DNA of 64,000 bases from Pteria penguin (GCA_035048485.1 CM068588.1:1364001-1428000), one strand, 5' to 3'; shown: positions 1-11,959, counted from the stretch's first letter. Translations and numbers: made by a program. Notes: a model not told the origin generated them from the letters alone.

Positions 1-3000
1 TTTCACAACTTGGCTAAAACTAAACGTCGCTTGACCTTGAAACTACAATATAATTTTTTCACTGCTGAGCTAAACGTAAATCACTTTGAAACGGAAAACT
101 TATATTACAAGGTCGAGGTCAGAAAACAAGGTTGCATTCTACAGACATCATTATTGCTTATATAAACAAGAAATGTGAAGTGGATGCTGCCCTCTAGAGC
201 TGACCTAGACGCAACAACTAAAATATCTGACAGACAAACAGATAGCCATCACAATTATTCGACCAATTTTGCTTCTCCAGTTCAGCTTAAAATGATTTCG
301 TGAATCGTTTTTCTTCACTCGAGTACATATTTCATTTTTCAATGGTAAGTTACATTTGGATATCAAATGAATTCCGTGCTATTTTGCTCATTGGGCGATA
401 TTCTATCGAAACCTAGGAGGACTCATTCAGTACAGCATCAGCTGTCAGGCCAGAATTACGATGTGTAAGACAACAATAAACAAGCGGTGGAATTGTGTCA
501 TTTTACTGTATGTTCCATGAATTTTACACTTCAGTATAGGGCTTGAACAGTATCACTGTCATATTGTAGAATTACAGTGAGGTCAAGTATGGAGCTCTCT
601 TATCTGAAGGCGAAATAATACCTAGGTAAGCGGTAGATCGTACCATACTGGCCAAAACAATGGGATGTACCCGAAAGTGAAATACTATACAAATAATAAG
701 ATGAGCAAATTAACATTCGAGGTAGACAGCGAAAATAAATGTACAGGTTTCTTTTAAGAAGTTTCCATCTTTTGGGGTTTTTTTTCGTTTTTGTTTCGAC
801 TTTTATTGATAATAAGTGACGCTCCATATTTGACCTCAGTATATTTTGCATGAAAAGAGTGTACACAGTGTATAACAATCAACAAAGTTTACATGAAAAT
901 CAAACAGTCGGGTGAAAGTCACCCACAAATTTCAGTGGTTTCCACTGCAGTATAATATGTAGCTATATACAAATACGAATTTCATTCCGTTCTGAAATAT
1001 TCTATGTACAATTTCTATATAAAAGTTAAAATTCATGTATGTAAAACATGTATATAAAACTCCAACCATATGAAATAAAGAGATTTCTTTTTTTAAAAAA
1101 GGGGACACGACTTCATAACAGAAACTACAATGTTCATTGCGATTACAGACAAAACAATGGGTGATGCAGACAACATGTCGACCAGAAAAAAAATACACAG
1201 GACGGCCTCACAGCTTCTAAAACATTCATAAAATGATCTCAAATGTAACATTCAGTTAAATTTCTAAAACATGTTAATATTCCATACCGAAAAATGGTGG
1301 TCGTTCATCAAAATGAAAAGGGGGAGGGTTAACATTTGGGATTCAGCGCGCAAAAACCAGACAGCGTGGTATTTTGCAGATATATAGTGGTAAATATACA
1401 GATCTGTAAACTTAACAAACATCTAGATATATGTTGTATCTATCTGAAGAATATTAAAGGGAGTGTAGAACACAGAAACCATTTATGTCGTATCAGACTT
1501 TACTGGTAGAAGGAAGAGGGCGGGGCTAAACTTGGGTTATCTCCGTTCACGAAATCTAAAGGATTCTAAATAAGAAAACCATAATCAGCGACATGACGTG
1601 CATGCAAAATACATAAGGTGTATACCGATATAGTTAATACAAACTTTACAATATAAAACCCTTTTAATGAATCGAAAAATAATACAAAAATACAAAAAAA
1701 AAATACATGTATATTAAAGAGAGGTCTGAAAACCAAGGTAGAAAGCCTCGTATGAAAGCGTTTCAACACCTGACTGTTACGTAACCTTACCTTCTGTATA
1801 ATGCCAACTATTTTAAAAAAACAAGCAGAACAAATGTTATTACATAAGTGTGTGTTTTTCAATCTCAAGGCGGACAACAAAGTCCAAGTCCTTTCAGACT
1901 ACCCCTTAAAGAGCCAGCGACAACAAACTCCCGGCGTTGAATTATTGAAAGGCTTTGGGTCTGGTGTTACTTGGCGTGATCGATACTCGAGCAAGACGTT
2001 ACTTCGCGCTGTGGAAACATTGATTTTTGTGTAGTATATACCCAGGCGATTAAATATACCTAAAACAATTGCCCGCATTGATCGGCTGATTGAACCTACT
2101 CATTTAAAAATAGGACTTTAAATCGGGTTGTTTTCTCAAGCATTCATTTATCTTAACACTACATAACACATATGTACTACATACATATAGAGTCTATAGA
2201 GGGGGATTTGGCACAATGCATAACTTATTACTCACTCCAAAAATAACTCTGTAAGTAAGAATAGAAACAGACTGTACCAACACGTAGCAGTCTAAATTAA
2301 AAAATAAAACAACAAAAAACAACACGAAGCTTCCTTCTCTACACTACTGTCAAAAATGAATAAGTTGCTGCGTTGAAACTGCATATAAAAAGAAAACGTT
2401 GTGTTTTTATTGCAAAAGAAAGTTGTGTAAAGTAGATAAGACTTCGAATGACGTACAAATGAACAGTATCAGAAGAAAGCATTTAAAAACTGGTTTCCGT
2501 GCATCAGGGCTTTTAATATCTTCTCGAAGGAGAAGCACGGGGGTTGTTCCACGACAAAAGCTCCCTGAGACTGACTTAACGGGAATGATTATCTCTTGGA
2601 TCAATTTGCATCTCATGACACAATAGAAGTAGCATGCATATCAATTATCAATCTGTATAAATGAATTTTAAAACCGCTTTTTGTCAGAAAAAAAATCTAC
2701 GGTTCAGTTTCCAGAAGGGTAAAAAAAAAATATCATTTCCACCAACTGATTGTACTTTTGCAATTATTTACATAAATCATCTTAAATGAGAAAAAGAACA
2801 TGACATGAAGTAATTTACATTTTTTCCCCTCTAACATTAAGTTAACATATATAAAACAGAACCTTTTGTACTCTACAACAAAACTGTAATTACATGTACT
2901 TTACATCTGAATAAATTAAAATATAAATACTATCCTGTGGATCCCAAATACTAAATGTTCACTTGATCTACATTTGTAAAACATCAACTCAAATCCTAGA

Positions 3001-3628
3001 GTAAAATTGCACAAAGCTAGTTAAATCTATTTCTGCCTTTTTAACGCTTAATAAAGAAGTAACAATTTTTTCTTATAATCTCCTACGATAATTAAAATTC
3101 ATAACACCTGGATCCTGCTCTGTAAAAAATTTCATACTGAACAGAAAATATAGAGACTGTTCTGGTGATTATAGCACTAAACATTTAAAAAATCTCAAAT
3201 ATTGTGCAAGAAATGATAAAATGGTTTAATACTAGTGTATATTAAGCCTTTATGTAGTATCAGAAGTTTCATGTACACCCTCGGTATCATCATTCAGTCC
3301 ACATTCTCCATGATTGAAAAACTGATTCAGTAATAAATCCACACAAATAAACTTCAATACAATGCACTCAATCAGTTGGAAAAAACTTTTAGAACAGTAC
3401 TGGTACATCAGAAAAATATTACTCCATATTCTAAATTGCCAGTTCATGATGACTTTAATTTCATTATCCTATGTATACATATATAAAGTATGGCTTTCTC
3501 TCATTTTAAGAAGAAAGACAATAAAAATGAGACGAGTCACAACTCATTGGACGGCTCCAAAATATTAAAAGTATGGATATACTTTCAGGAACACTTGTAA
3601 AACCTAACACATCGATATATTCGGAAAA
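1..3628. other. DYRK2 downstream flank, probable 3' UTR plus intergenic DNA
   Basis: AT-rich sequence lying 3' of the minus-strand DYRK2 stop codon. Open frames here are short (up to about 100 codons), have no recognisable domain and overlap on both strands, so none is called as a gene. Part of the stretch nearest 3628 is probably DYRK2 3' UTR, but several AT-rich candidates make the polyadenylation site impossible to pick by eye. No tRNA, tandem array or clear transposon was seen. Confidence 0.5.
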
Positions 3629-5326
3629 CTATAATGTTGACCCTATTTGTGGCAGTTTAGTTCTAGTATGCATTGGTGCGGACATGTCATCACCAATCAT
3701 TTGATTTCGACCCTTCCCGCTGGAATTTCCACTTGCCAGTTTGGGAATCACGGCACTTGCAGTATTAGTGCCTGACCGTCGTTTTCCAGACTCCACTCTA
3801 CTTTCGTTGGTTGGGGGCTTAGGTAAACGCCTCCTTAGCCATGTGTGTCGCAGAGCTTGAGTTGGAGTCATCCTCTGAGCAGGATCCCAATCAAGGCATC
3901 TCTTCATAAAATCCAGAAATAATGGGTCATCACATCCTTTTAGGCTAGTGACCCATTCTTTACTGCCAGGTGGGCCTCTGGCTTTCCCACGCCTTGAGCG
4001 ACCTCCATTTAATACAGTGCTTCCATCTGGTAACGTTGTTACAGAACAATATCGGGGATAACCCTTTGAGCTGATGAAGTTTCTTGCACGTTTCGACTGA
4101 TCAAGTAGCTTCTGTGGAGGCATTCCATTTAATTCTATGATGCAGGCTAACTGATCACCCTCATCTTCCCCTGGAAATAACGGATATCCTGTTAACAATT
4201 CTGCTAAAATACAACCTAAGCTCCACATATCTATAGGCATTCCATATTTGGCTCCCAAGATCACCTCCGGAGCGCGATAGAATCTGGATTGAATATATGT
4301 ATAAATACGTTGATGTTCATAACAACTCGAACCAAAGTCTATGACCTTAATTCCACTTCGACCCTGTTGCTTCAGAAGTATGTTTTCAGGTTTGAGATCA
4401 CAATGTATGATTCTGTTCTTATATATAGCATCCAAACACTGTAAAATTGAGTGTGCAAATTTACGAACAAGTTGCAGACTAAATCCTTGGAACTTGTTTT
4501 TCTTTATAAGTTCATATAGATTCATGCTTAAAAGCTCAAAGGTAATGCATATATGATTGCGGAATGTGAAATGCTCCAGCATATGCACAATATTCATGTT
4601 ATTATCTTTCAGATCTTGTTTCTTCAAATGATCCAAGATTCGAATTTCCTCCTGAGCTTGACGGTGGAATCGTTTCTCATTACGCACCATTTTCAAAGCA
4701 ATGTGCTGTTGAGTTTTATGATCATATGCTTTAACAACTTGGCCAAAACTTCCTTTTCCAATAACTTTAAGAACTTCGTACCGATATGCAATATGATCAT
4801 GCGGAACATGGATGTATGAGCCCTGTTCATCATCGTAGCCATTGTTGTTTGCACCACCTACTACCCCTTGCCGTTTTTTTGCATTCTGGCCCACAAAATA
4901 TATTTGCGGAAAGTTAAAAATTTCATGATGTTCAAACGAAGTGAGTTTATGCATGTATTGTTTCATAGCTGTTTCTGGGCTCATAGAGTTGGTTCGTCTG
5001 GCTGCAGATCCCAGTTTACTGCCTTGGCTGCCAGCACTTGAGCTTGGACGTATGTTGGCAATTGGTGGTTCTCCTTCGTTGGCACCACTATGTACATTTT
5101 GTTTATCATGGTGGTGATGGTGCTTGTGGTCCTCATACAACTGCTGCACTTTCACTCCTGTCCCGGTGTTCACGTGTGCACTGTGAGCGCCGCCAACAGT
5201 CTGACTCGTTAAAGGCGGTAAGTGGTGTGTACCGTCAAGAGTGTTGTGTGTATACATATCTCCAGTAGTCAGCATAGACCGGGTTCTCTGAACTTGCACG
5301 GGAAGAGGTTTCACCCGAGTTGTCAT
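3629..5326 (-). CDS. DYRK2: DYRK2-type dual-specificity tyrosine-regulated kinase, single coding exon
   Basis: A 565-residue CMGC kinase. DYRKs autophosphorylate an activation-loop tyrosine while folding, then phosphorylate Ser/Thr substrates; vertebrate DYRK2 acts in cytosol and nucleus, partly as scaffold of the EDD-DDB1-VprBP ligase (family knowledge). Seen: VQQLYED near residues 60-66, as in vertebrate DYRK2; a His-rich patch at 67-73; the N-terminal autophosphorylation accessory region about 130-180; glycine loop GKGSFG 190-195; catalytic Lys212 in ALK; Phe263 in the gatekeeper position; HCDLKPEN 308-315; DFG 330-332; activation-loop YTY 342-344; APE 352-354; the CMGC insert with NGGRSRRGK about 440-448. 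All catalytic residues are present. Length is close to human DYRK2 (601 aa by memory). The first ATG of the frame (5326) was taken. The kinase core is far closer to DYRK2 than to DYRK1, and DYRK4 is less likely. No intron interrupts the coding region; a 5' non-coding exon is possible. Confidence 0.95.
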   Translation of the reverse strand: MTTRVKPLPVQVQRTRSMLTTGDMYTHNTLDGTHHLPPLTSQTVGGAHSAHVNTGTGVKVQQLYEDHKHHHHHDKQNVHSGANEGEPPIANIRPSSSAGSQGSKLGSAARRTNSMSPETAMKQYMHKLTSFEHHEIFNFPQIYFVGQNAKKRQGVVGGANNNGYDDEQGSYIHVPHDHIAYRYEVLKVIGKGSFGQVVKAYDHKTQQHIALKMVRNEKRFHRQAQEEIRILDHLKKQDLKDNNMNIVHMLEHFTFRNHICITFELLSMNLYELIKKNKFQGFSLQLVRKFAHSILQCLDAIYKNRIIHCDLKPENILLKQQGRSGIKVIDFGSSCYEHQRIYTYIQSRFYRAPEVILGAKYGMPIDMWSLGCILAELLTGYPLFPGEDEGDQLACIIELNGMPPQKLLDQSKRARNFISSKGYPRYCSVTTLPDGSTVLNGGRSRRGKARGPPGSKEWVTSLKGCDDPLFLDFMKRCLDWDPAQRMTPTQALRHTWLRRRLPKPPTNESRVESGKRRSGTNTASAVIPKLASGNSSGKGRNQMIGDDMSAPMHTRTKLPQIGSTL

Positions 5327-5561
5327 TCTCCCCGCTTGGTTTCTGCTTTTATGTACAATCCGAATGCCCTACTTAACTGCATTTGTAACACTGAAATAGC
5401 TCACCTCATATCTGTTTATTCACCGATATCACTAAATAACTAATGAGTGGAATATTATCACTTCTACTGACAGAATTTGTTAGTCTGTTACTGTTTTTCA
5501 GACAAGTATGGAGGACTGGTTGCCAAGCACGACCTCTGTTGGTGAACGTCATGCATGTGTA

Positions 5562-5589
5562 TGACGTCATGGAAACATGTGGTCACGTG
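5562..5589. promoter_or_regulatory. CRE palindrome and CACGTG E-box upstream of DYRK2
   Basis: A full CRE palindrome TGACGTCA lies at 5562-5569 and a CACGTG E-box at 5584-5589, about 240-260 nt upstream of the DYRK2 start codon and the only such pair in the local sequence. Both are typical promoter-proximal CREB/ATF and bHLH sites, so they plausibly mark the DYRK2 promoter. The transcription start was not identified; the role is inferred from motif and position only. Confidence 0.35.
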
Positions 5590-5932
5590 AGAAAAACAAC
5601 TTCGGGATCAAGAAATAAACATTCTACACGTGAATATCCAAAACATTCTCATTATTTATCCATAAGGATATGTACATATATTTGAGGGGGTTGGGGTTAT
5701 ATTTATTCATTGAATATAAAGTATTTAGTAGAGAAAATTTCAAATATAGTGATATACACCATTAAATATGCCATCTCAATGTCGATAGAGAAGGATGGGC
5801 AGAGATGTCCAGAGGGAGAGGACATGACATGTACCATACTTGCGGTGTTATTCCTTAGATCTTGGCCATGGGCTATCTACAACATAACTCATAGATCACA
5901 TGGCCCATTTTTATACTAGATAACCAATAGTA

Positions 5933-6228
5933 CTGTGTGACCTGAGCCGAGTTCGTTACCATGGACTGCTGATGAGGATTAAAAATTATTAAAAACAATT
6001 TTAACGATTTTATTAAAAAAAAAAAAAACAAACAATTTTACATTCTGTGCTTCAGAAAGAAAAAACAATAAAATCACAATCTGTGTGACCTGAGCCGAGT
6101 TCGTTACCATGGACTGCTGATGAGGATTAAAAATTATTAAAAACAATTTTAACGATTTTATTAAAAAAAAAAAAACAAACAATTTTACATTCTGTGCTTC
6201 AGAAAGAAAAAACAATAAAATCACAAAA
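5933..6228. repeat. Two-copy 148-bp tandem duplication
   Basis: A 148-bp unit beginning CTGTGTGACCTGAG is present twice head to tail (second copy from 6081). The copies are almost identical, differing mainly in poly-A run length, which points to a recent duplication. The small open frame across it on the minus strand is a by-product of the repeat. Confidence 0.9.
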
Positions 6229-6470
6229 CAAATCGACTAGATTGGCTAGAAATAAAATTGTCAATATAAAAAATAAATTCTTGTCTTTTACTGGTAAATG
6301 TTTACTTGTTCTGAAAATAAACATCACGGTGAATTAATGGCCATTTTGAGAAGTTCACACTTTTTGATTTTCGCTGCTATTTAGCATAAATTCGCACTTC
6401 ATTTTCTTAGTTTTGGATTAAATTTCTGTAGTATCAATGTCCTCGGTTTTCACGCTTGAAAAGGGCTCTA

Positions 6471-6932
6471 CTGTCCGCGCCACTCACTCTGGAAACGGGA
6501 AAATCTGGATTTTCAATTATTCATCTTCAGAATAATTTCAAAAAGGCAAAACCATTCGATAGATCTTGTTTAGTCGTAAATTTTAGTGTATGCTATATCT
6601 TTGTATGAACAAGCGTTCATATTTTATAAAAAAGAAAATCGATTTTAGATAGGGCGATTTCCATGTTAAATTTTGACGTGACGTCGCCAAGTTTCCCATA
6701 GACTCAATGTTAAACATCAGCGACGTCACGTCAAAATTAACATAGAAAACACCCTATCTAATATGATTTTTCCCTATAAAATACGAATGCTTCTTCGTAG
6801 AAACATATAACATACACCAAAAGTTACGACTAAACAAGATCTGTCGATTGATATTAATTTTGTAAAACTATTTTAAAGATAAATAAGTGAAAATCCAGAT
6901 TTTTCGGTTTACAAAGTGAGTGGCGCGGACAG
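6471..6932. mobile_element. 462-bp terminal-inverted-repeat (MITE-like) element, TA-flanked
   Basis: The left end CTGTCCGCGCCACTCAC (6471-6487) is matched by its inverse complement GTGAGTGGCGCGGACAG ending at 6932, with TA immediately outside each end, as left by Tc1/mariner-superfamily insertion. Inverted similarity continues inward (AAATCTGGAT and its complement; a second palindrome around 6640-6770 centred on TGACGTGACGTCG), so nearly the whole element can fold back. It has no coding capacity. Its right end abuts a truncated recombinase frame. Confidence 0.8.
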
Positions 6933-7226
6933 TAGCAAATGTGATATATCTTTAAGCATCTCCGTGGATGGACGCTTGAATTTTCGAACACTTTCAATAG
7001 AACAATGACCTAATCTCTCTATTATCTCCTGCTCCGGGATACCGGCCTGATACAGCGTTGTTGCAATGGTACGTTTTCCATAGTGGTTTGTGAAATATCC
7101 AGGGATTCCAGCATCATCAAACATACCGTAGTTTTTATAATAGTGGATAGTTTGAAAAAAACATATAGGCGTTTTTAAAGTCCCGGAGTATATTATTGAT
7201 ACGGTTACATAAATCCTAACGGACAC
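6933..7226 (-). pseudogene. Crypton/KIAA1958-like tyrosine recombinase remnant
   Basis: The minus frame contains a C-terminal tyrosine-recombinase segment of the DUF3504/KIAA1958/Crypton type: FTNHYGKRT (Arg retained), LYQAGIPEQEIIERLGH with the conserved Gly-His pair, then VRKFKRPS, where family members usually carry a Tyr at the Phe position. Only about the last 60 residues are recognisable; the upstream catalytic half is absent. The reading frame runs into the adjacent TIR element, whose sequence supplies the last residues. The fragment is judged non-functional. The family assignment is from motif memory and needs a profile search. Confidence 0.55.
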
Positions 7227-7317
7227 TTGTTAACAGATATAAATAATTATCTACTGATCAGTATTTATGTAGTAGTTTCCCTGAAATCCGTTTTAGTTGT
7301 CAGCCATGCGTAACGAC

Positions 7318-8154
7318 AAGACGTCGAGACGTTTTCATAAGGCAACGTCATCTACGAGACAGGTTTGCGGCAGCCGTAAGCACGTCAAGAGATGTGATAG
7401 GTCGTCACGGTAGGCAAATCCACCCCAGGGCAATACGCCGACGATTGAAAGAGCAAGGTTTGCAATGCCGTCGCCCATTGAAAGACTTGATCCTAACTCC
7501 TCGCCACCGAAGAAATCGTCTGACCTGGTCCCGTAACATGCTTGCTAATCGACGTCATTGGCATGACGTAGAGTTCAGCGACGAATCAAGATTCAATTTG
7601 TCCATGGCTGACGGAGGACAACGCATTTATAGGAGACGCAATGAACGTTTTGCCGCAAACTGCATAATTGAGCGTGACAAATTTGGCGGTGGTGGCGTCA
7701 TGTTTTGGGGAGCCATCAATCAACATTTCAAGTCATCACTGGTTATTTTGAGGAACATTCTTACCGCGAGGCGCTTCATCGATGAAAGCAAATGATCATC
7801 GTTTTACAGCCTGAGCTCCTTCTGTTAATTCAACGTCATCAAACTGTCAACAATCCGTTGACGTTTCAACAACACACCGCGCGTCCGCACACGGATAGAG
7901 TCACCTTAAACTTTCTAAACATCCAGGGAATTAATGTAGTGGATTTCCCAGCGTGTTCACCCGACCTCAATCCTATAGAGCACATGCGGGATGAGTTAGG
8001 GAGACGCTTACGTAAACGTCACCGTCAACCAAGAACTGTGGATGAGTTGGCACGTGCTCTTCAAGAAGAGTGGAATAATATTCCTATGAGTCCAGATTGC
8101 GTGCATGCGTTAAAGCAAATGGGGGGCATACTCGTTACTAAACAAAACACATGA
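7318..8154 (+). pseudogene. Tc1/mariner-superfamily (IS630-type) transposase, frameshifted and catalytically dead
   Basis: The frame opens within an HTH region (RQRHLRDRF about 7333-7363, then VIGRHGRQIHP, RRRLKEQGLQCRRP), followed by the first DDE Asp in EFSDESRFNL, VMFWGAI, and after a frame change near 7790 by FQQHTARPHTDRV and FPACSPDLNPIEH with the final acidic residue. In active relatives the middle motif is a QDN or QQDNARPH type; here His replaces the second catalytic Asp. The frame change and lost Asp make it a fossil. No upstream start codon was settled, and convincing terminal inverted repeats were not found, so outer limits are unknown. Confidence 0.85.
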
Positions 8155-8898
8155 CATTTTGGACGTGGTATACATAACTTATGAAATCAAATCATTTTTT
8201 GAAAGAAACGTGTGATAGTATCAATCTTATTGTCAAATATAATTCAAATTTTGGAAATAAATCAAGTTTGATGCCATTATTTACCCTGGCTGTTGATACA
8301 ACTATACTATTACACTCATCCTCTGCTAGCATGAAATACTAAGACGAGAGGGCATGCGCAATGTGGCTGTGGCACACGATTTGAAAACGAAACAACACCG
8401 AGTTATAATACAAGCACTTGATCTACTAATTATACAATTTTAGTTAATTGAAATATGATGATTCATAACACTGCAGTTTTTGTCAAAATACTGCAGTTTT
8501 TGTTTACCAATCTCTTCGCAGAGTAAAAGTTCAACGCCAACGTAACATCATATGCCCGTCAAAATTATTTTGAATTTCACAGAAATTTCTAATGGACTTA
8601 TTGTGGTGAAGTTTTTTTTTTTTCTTCTTTTTATGTAACCCTATTATTAGAGTAAAATATATGTGTCTATCATCTATGGTGTACATGGTGGTACAGGAAA
8701 TTTGCCTGTCCAAGTAATGATGGTAAAGTATGACACATTTTAAGAGAATGACACACATGGATGAATTCAGGGACGGACAGAATTGTCATATTAGTCTGGA
8801 CAAAGTGATCCCTGAATCACGCTGTTTGCTAGAACAGGCTAAAGTAACTATATAGAAGCATGTACAATATTAATGTTATGTAAAGGTATGATGCATAT
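8155..8898. other. Intergenic, no feature seen
   Basis: AT-rich intergenic DNA after the dead transposase; part may be the 3' flank of that element. Apart from a short direct repeat of CTGCAGTTTTTGT near 8471-8502 nothing is recognised. Confidence 0.5.
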
Positions 8899-8978
8899 GT
8901 CTTTTTCTAACTTTAAATTTTTGTTATTTAAATCATGTGCTCACTTTAAATAACAAAAATTTAAAGTTAGAAAAAGAC
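8899..8978. repeat. Perfect 34-bp inverted repeat with 12-nt loop
   Basis: The arm 8899-8932, starting GTCTTTTTCTAACTTT, is exactly inverted-complemented at 8945-8978, with only 12 nt between arms. It lies between the transposase fossil and the TA microsatellite. It could be a foldback element, a terminal scar of an excised transposon or a transcribed hairpin; no flanking target duplication was recognised. Confidence 0.9.
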
Positions 8979-9316
8979 ACATAGGTAATAAAACAGATTC
9001 CATTACTTACTTATATCCATAAAATCAAAATTACAAGGGGAGTGGAAGACGAAGTCAACAAGGATTTCTTAAAATCAAGATAAAGAAAGCTTATAACTAT
9101 TATGATCGCTCCTCATTGTATACATTTATGTGGAAGTGTACAGGTGTATACATCACTCAGAGTAAGGCAAATTGTGTGAGAAGCTTGTACAATTACGATG
9201 TTCCTCAAATTTTGCTTGGCACCATAGAAGTAAAGCAAAGTATGGTTAAGAGTAAAGCTAAGATATGAAATTTTCTCAAGTGCTGCAGTGATCTATGAAG
9301 TACATTGTATTACTTT

Positions 9317-9495
<179 letters not shown>

Positions 9496-10154
9496 AAGGT
9501 TCCTTGCAAGGACTAAATAGCTATGACCAGGACAAAGATTTACCCATCCTATGCACTGGCGTTGACCTTGCAGATAAATTTGAATTTGGTTCATGGTCAT
9601 TACACATCCTTTGGTCCTGGACAACAATTCCTTGAAATATTATTCAAATCCATGCGAGAGTTGAAAAGTTATCAGTTAGGACAAACTATAGCGGACGGAC
9701 GCCATCACATGATACGTTCCGCGTCTGAGGACGGGCGAATAAAAATCAAACCGGTATAGATATGCATCATCTCTGGTACAGAGACAATCTCGGACAGCGA
9801 GTGGACAGAGGATCTGCACTGGACTTCACTCACTCGCACTAGCATCTTGGTCAAGTCTAGGAACAATTCATTGTGAGTGGGTGTAAGAAGACTGTCGTAA
9901 TTATGTCGTCTTCTTTGGGTACCCTTTCGGTACTTGGTACCAGTATTTACGATTAATTGGTATCCATAAAGATAAATACTCATACAAATGGTGTTGAAGA
10001 AGAGCGAGTGAGTAAGTTTATACCTAAAATCGGAGGCTGGAATGATCACCAGTCTGGTACCACAGCCCGATGGTGGAAAATCCGTTGATATATACATTAA
10101 CTAAAACTGTCAAAAATCCCAAGTGCATCTTAAAAGTGTTGATCAAGCACTCCG
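9496..10154. other. Intergenic, probable dispersed-repeat debris
   Basis: No coding feature. The segment around 9500-9760, ending in GGACGGACGCCATCACATG and GGACGGGCGAATAAAAA, has the look of a molluscan dispersed repeat, but no second copy occurs in the window, so this is only a suspicion. Confidence 0.3.
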
Positions 10155-10740
10155 AGGTCCGAGGTTATAAAACTTTTTGAGAATGTTCACCGTTCTCAAA
10201 CTCTGATCCCATGCTCAAATATGAGATAACCTTAAAAAACTGAGGTTATAAAACTTCTTAAAGTTTGAGCATGTGCTCAAAGTTGAGCATATGCTCAAAT
10301 ATTTTAAGATTGGTAAATACCTTGCTAAAATCCATGCTCAAAATATCTATAACCTCTACTCATCTCAAACTCTAGTGGCGATCTCAACTAAGCACGTTCT
10401 CAGAGTTTGAAGCCGGTGTGGCTAAGGTGCTCGGTTCCTGACTGAGAGGTCCCGGGTTCGACTCCTGCCCTGGCCGCACCTGTGTTCTGTCTTTAGGATG
10501 AGACAGTGAAAATCAAGGTCTCGTGTCATGGTAGGCGTGGCACGTAAAAGATCCCTCACTGCTTCGGGTGGGTCCGTTGCAAAGGTCTAAATTTCTATGC
10601 AATGCATCAGGCAGATGCCGTCACCATATGTACATGAAATAATCATGGAGTGACGGAAAACAATATTCAACCAATCAATCTAAGAGTTTGAGACCGGATC
10701 TCGAGTTGACCATGATAAAAGTTTTATAACCTTGGGACCT
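10155..10740. mobile_element. Foldback element carrying a nested SINE
   Basis: The left end AGGTCCGAGGTTATAAAAC at 10155 matches the inverse complement of the right end GTTTTATAACCTTGGGACCT at 10721-10740 with about one indel. The interior has further palindromes (TTGAGCATGTGCTCAA, TTGAGCATATGCTCAA). The SINE at 10411-10682 is inserted inside it, so the foldback element is older. A degraded partial relative occurs at about 61745-61830. Confidence 0.7.
10411..10682 (+). mobile_element. tRNA-derived SINE, bounded by a 9-bp target duplication
   Basis: A tRNA-like head has a B box GGTTCGACTCC, followed by the shared body (GAGACAG; CCTCACTGCTTCGGGTGGG; GGCAGATGCCGTCACCATAT) and an A/ATC-rich tail. 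The target-site duplication AGAGTTTGA flanks it (10402-10410 and 10683-10691), showing LINE-type retroposition. It sits inside a foldback element. The family resembles bivalve SINEs with a conserved central domain (MetaSINE-like); the exact family is not verified. Confidence 0.88.
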
Positions 10741-11687
10741 TTTTTAAGTAAAAGGATGACTTATTTTTAAAACAAAGTCTCAATACTAAATCTAGATAAA
10801 GTCTCTTAATTTAACTTTCGGTCAAAAAGCAAACGCAGGTACTAGTTATTGTAAAATCTTTACACACGACAGGTGGACAAACACAATGGAATTATTGTTT
10901 TCCATTCCAACTGAAACAGAGAATATATATTCATCAATTCTTGGTTATACCGTGAACTGTATGGGGGGGGGGGTGTAAGGGTGTATCGCGGAGTGGGGCA
11001 TTGAGCCACCCGGGCGTCATAAGCAGCAATATGTGCAATTTGGCCCAGCAAAGGGGCGCCGGAGTCGCCACTTGCTACAAAACTCAATATAGTACCCAAT
11101 GAAAATTAAGGAGTCGATTGTTTTCAACACCATATTAGTAATATCTTCTATTGCTGGCGGCAAATAGTTCAACAGTCAGTAATGACTATGCTTAAATTTT
11201 TGAAAAGTAGCCGGGTCAAACGTCAAGATCAAGGCCACGGGGTCAAAAATGATGTTGCGAAAAGACATGGTCTTGTCACAAGGAATCTACATGTGAAATT
11301 TAAAAGCCGTTTATAGTTTTGAAGGTATGACCAAGGTTCCAGTTTTTCTCTACGCCACCGACACTAAGGCAATGACGTTAGCTCTCTGGACATTCGTCTC
11401 GGCGAGCTAAAAGTTATCCGGCGACATACAATCCACTCGGACAGGAACCGTGAACATGTGACTGTGAAGAATGAATAGAACTCGATCCCCTTACCCCCGA
11501 GTAAAATACACAATGCATATATATATAAACATGATGTGAACAGTAAATGGTAATAGAGTGTAGCAAACACCACAACACTGATGCACGACATGATTTGTCC
11601 AAATTTATGTATCTGTAATGTGAATTCTTGTATGGGACCAACTTGCCGTGTGAGAAGGTTAATAACAACAGCTAGCGGATGATAACA
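10741..11687. other. Intergenic, with a GGTCA-type dispersed repeat at about 11205-11412
   Basis: The segment 11205-11412 (GGTCAAACGTCAAGATCAAGG, then TCTTGTCACAAGGAATC, ending GTTAGCTCTCTGGACATT ... GCGAGCTAAAAG) is clearly related to 16620-16893 and, more weakly, to 38160-38395. It is a dispersed element with a conserved end GCGAGCTAAAA. The rest holds a G-run at 10964-10973 and nothing coding. Confidence 0.6.
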
Positions 11688-11948
11688 AAGCCATGAGGTG
11701 TTCAGCTCCTGACTGGGAGGCCCGGGTTCGATTCCAGCCCTGGGCACACCAGTGTCCTGTCCTTTGGACGAGACGGTAAAAACCAAGGTCACGTGTCACG
11801 GTAGGCGGGGCACGTAAAATATCCCTCACTGCTTCGGGTGGGTCCGTTACAAAGGTATAAATTTCTATGCCATGCATCAGGCAGATGCTGTCATCATATA
11901 TGTGAAATAAGCGTGGAGTGACGTAAAACAATAACGATTCATTCAATT
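11688..11948 (+). mobile_element. tRNA-derived SINE, second copy
   Basis: Same family as the copy at 10411: B box GGTTCGATTCC, body CCTCACTGCTTCGGGTGGG, GGCAGATGCTGTCATCATAT and an AT-rich tail. It is flanked by an imperfect 11-bp duplication, GGATGATAACA (11677-11687) and GGATAATAACA (11949-11959). The A-box part of the head is degraded. Confidence 0.85.
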
Positions 11949-11959
11949 GGATAATAACA

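Noticed and set aside
5038..5443. Plus-strand open frames opposite the DYRK2 N-terminus
   Set aside because: Shadows of the conserved minus-strand kinase gene.
10411..10490. tRNA gene-like segment (also at 11690, 35461 and 55225-55299 minus)
   Set aside because: The B box and partial A box belong to SINE heads: each is followed by the shared SINE body and tail and bounded by target duplications, with no complete cloverleaf tried or seen.
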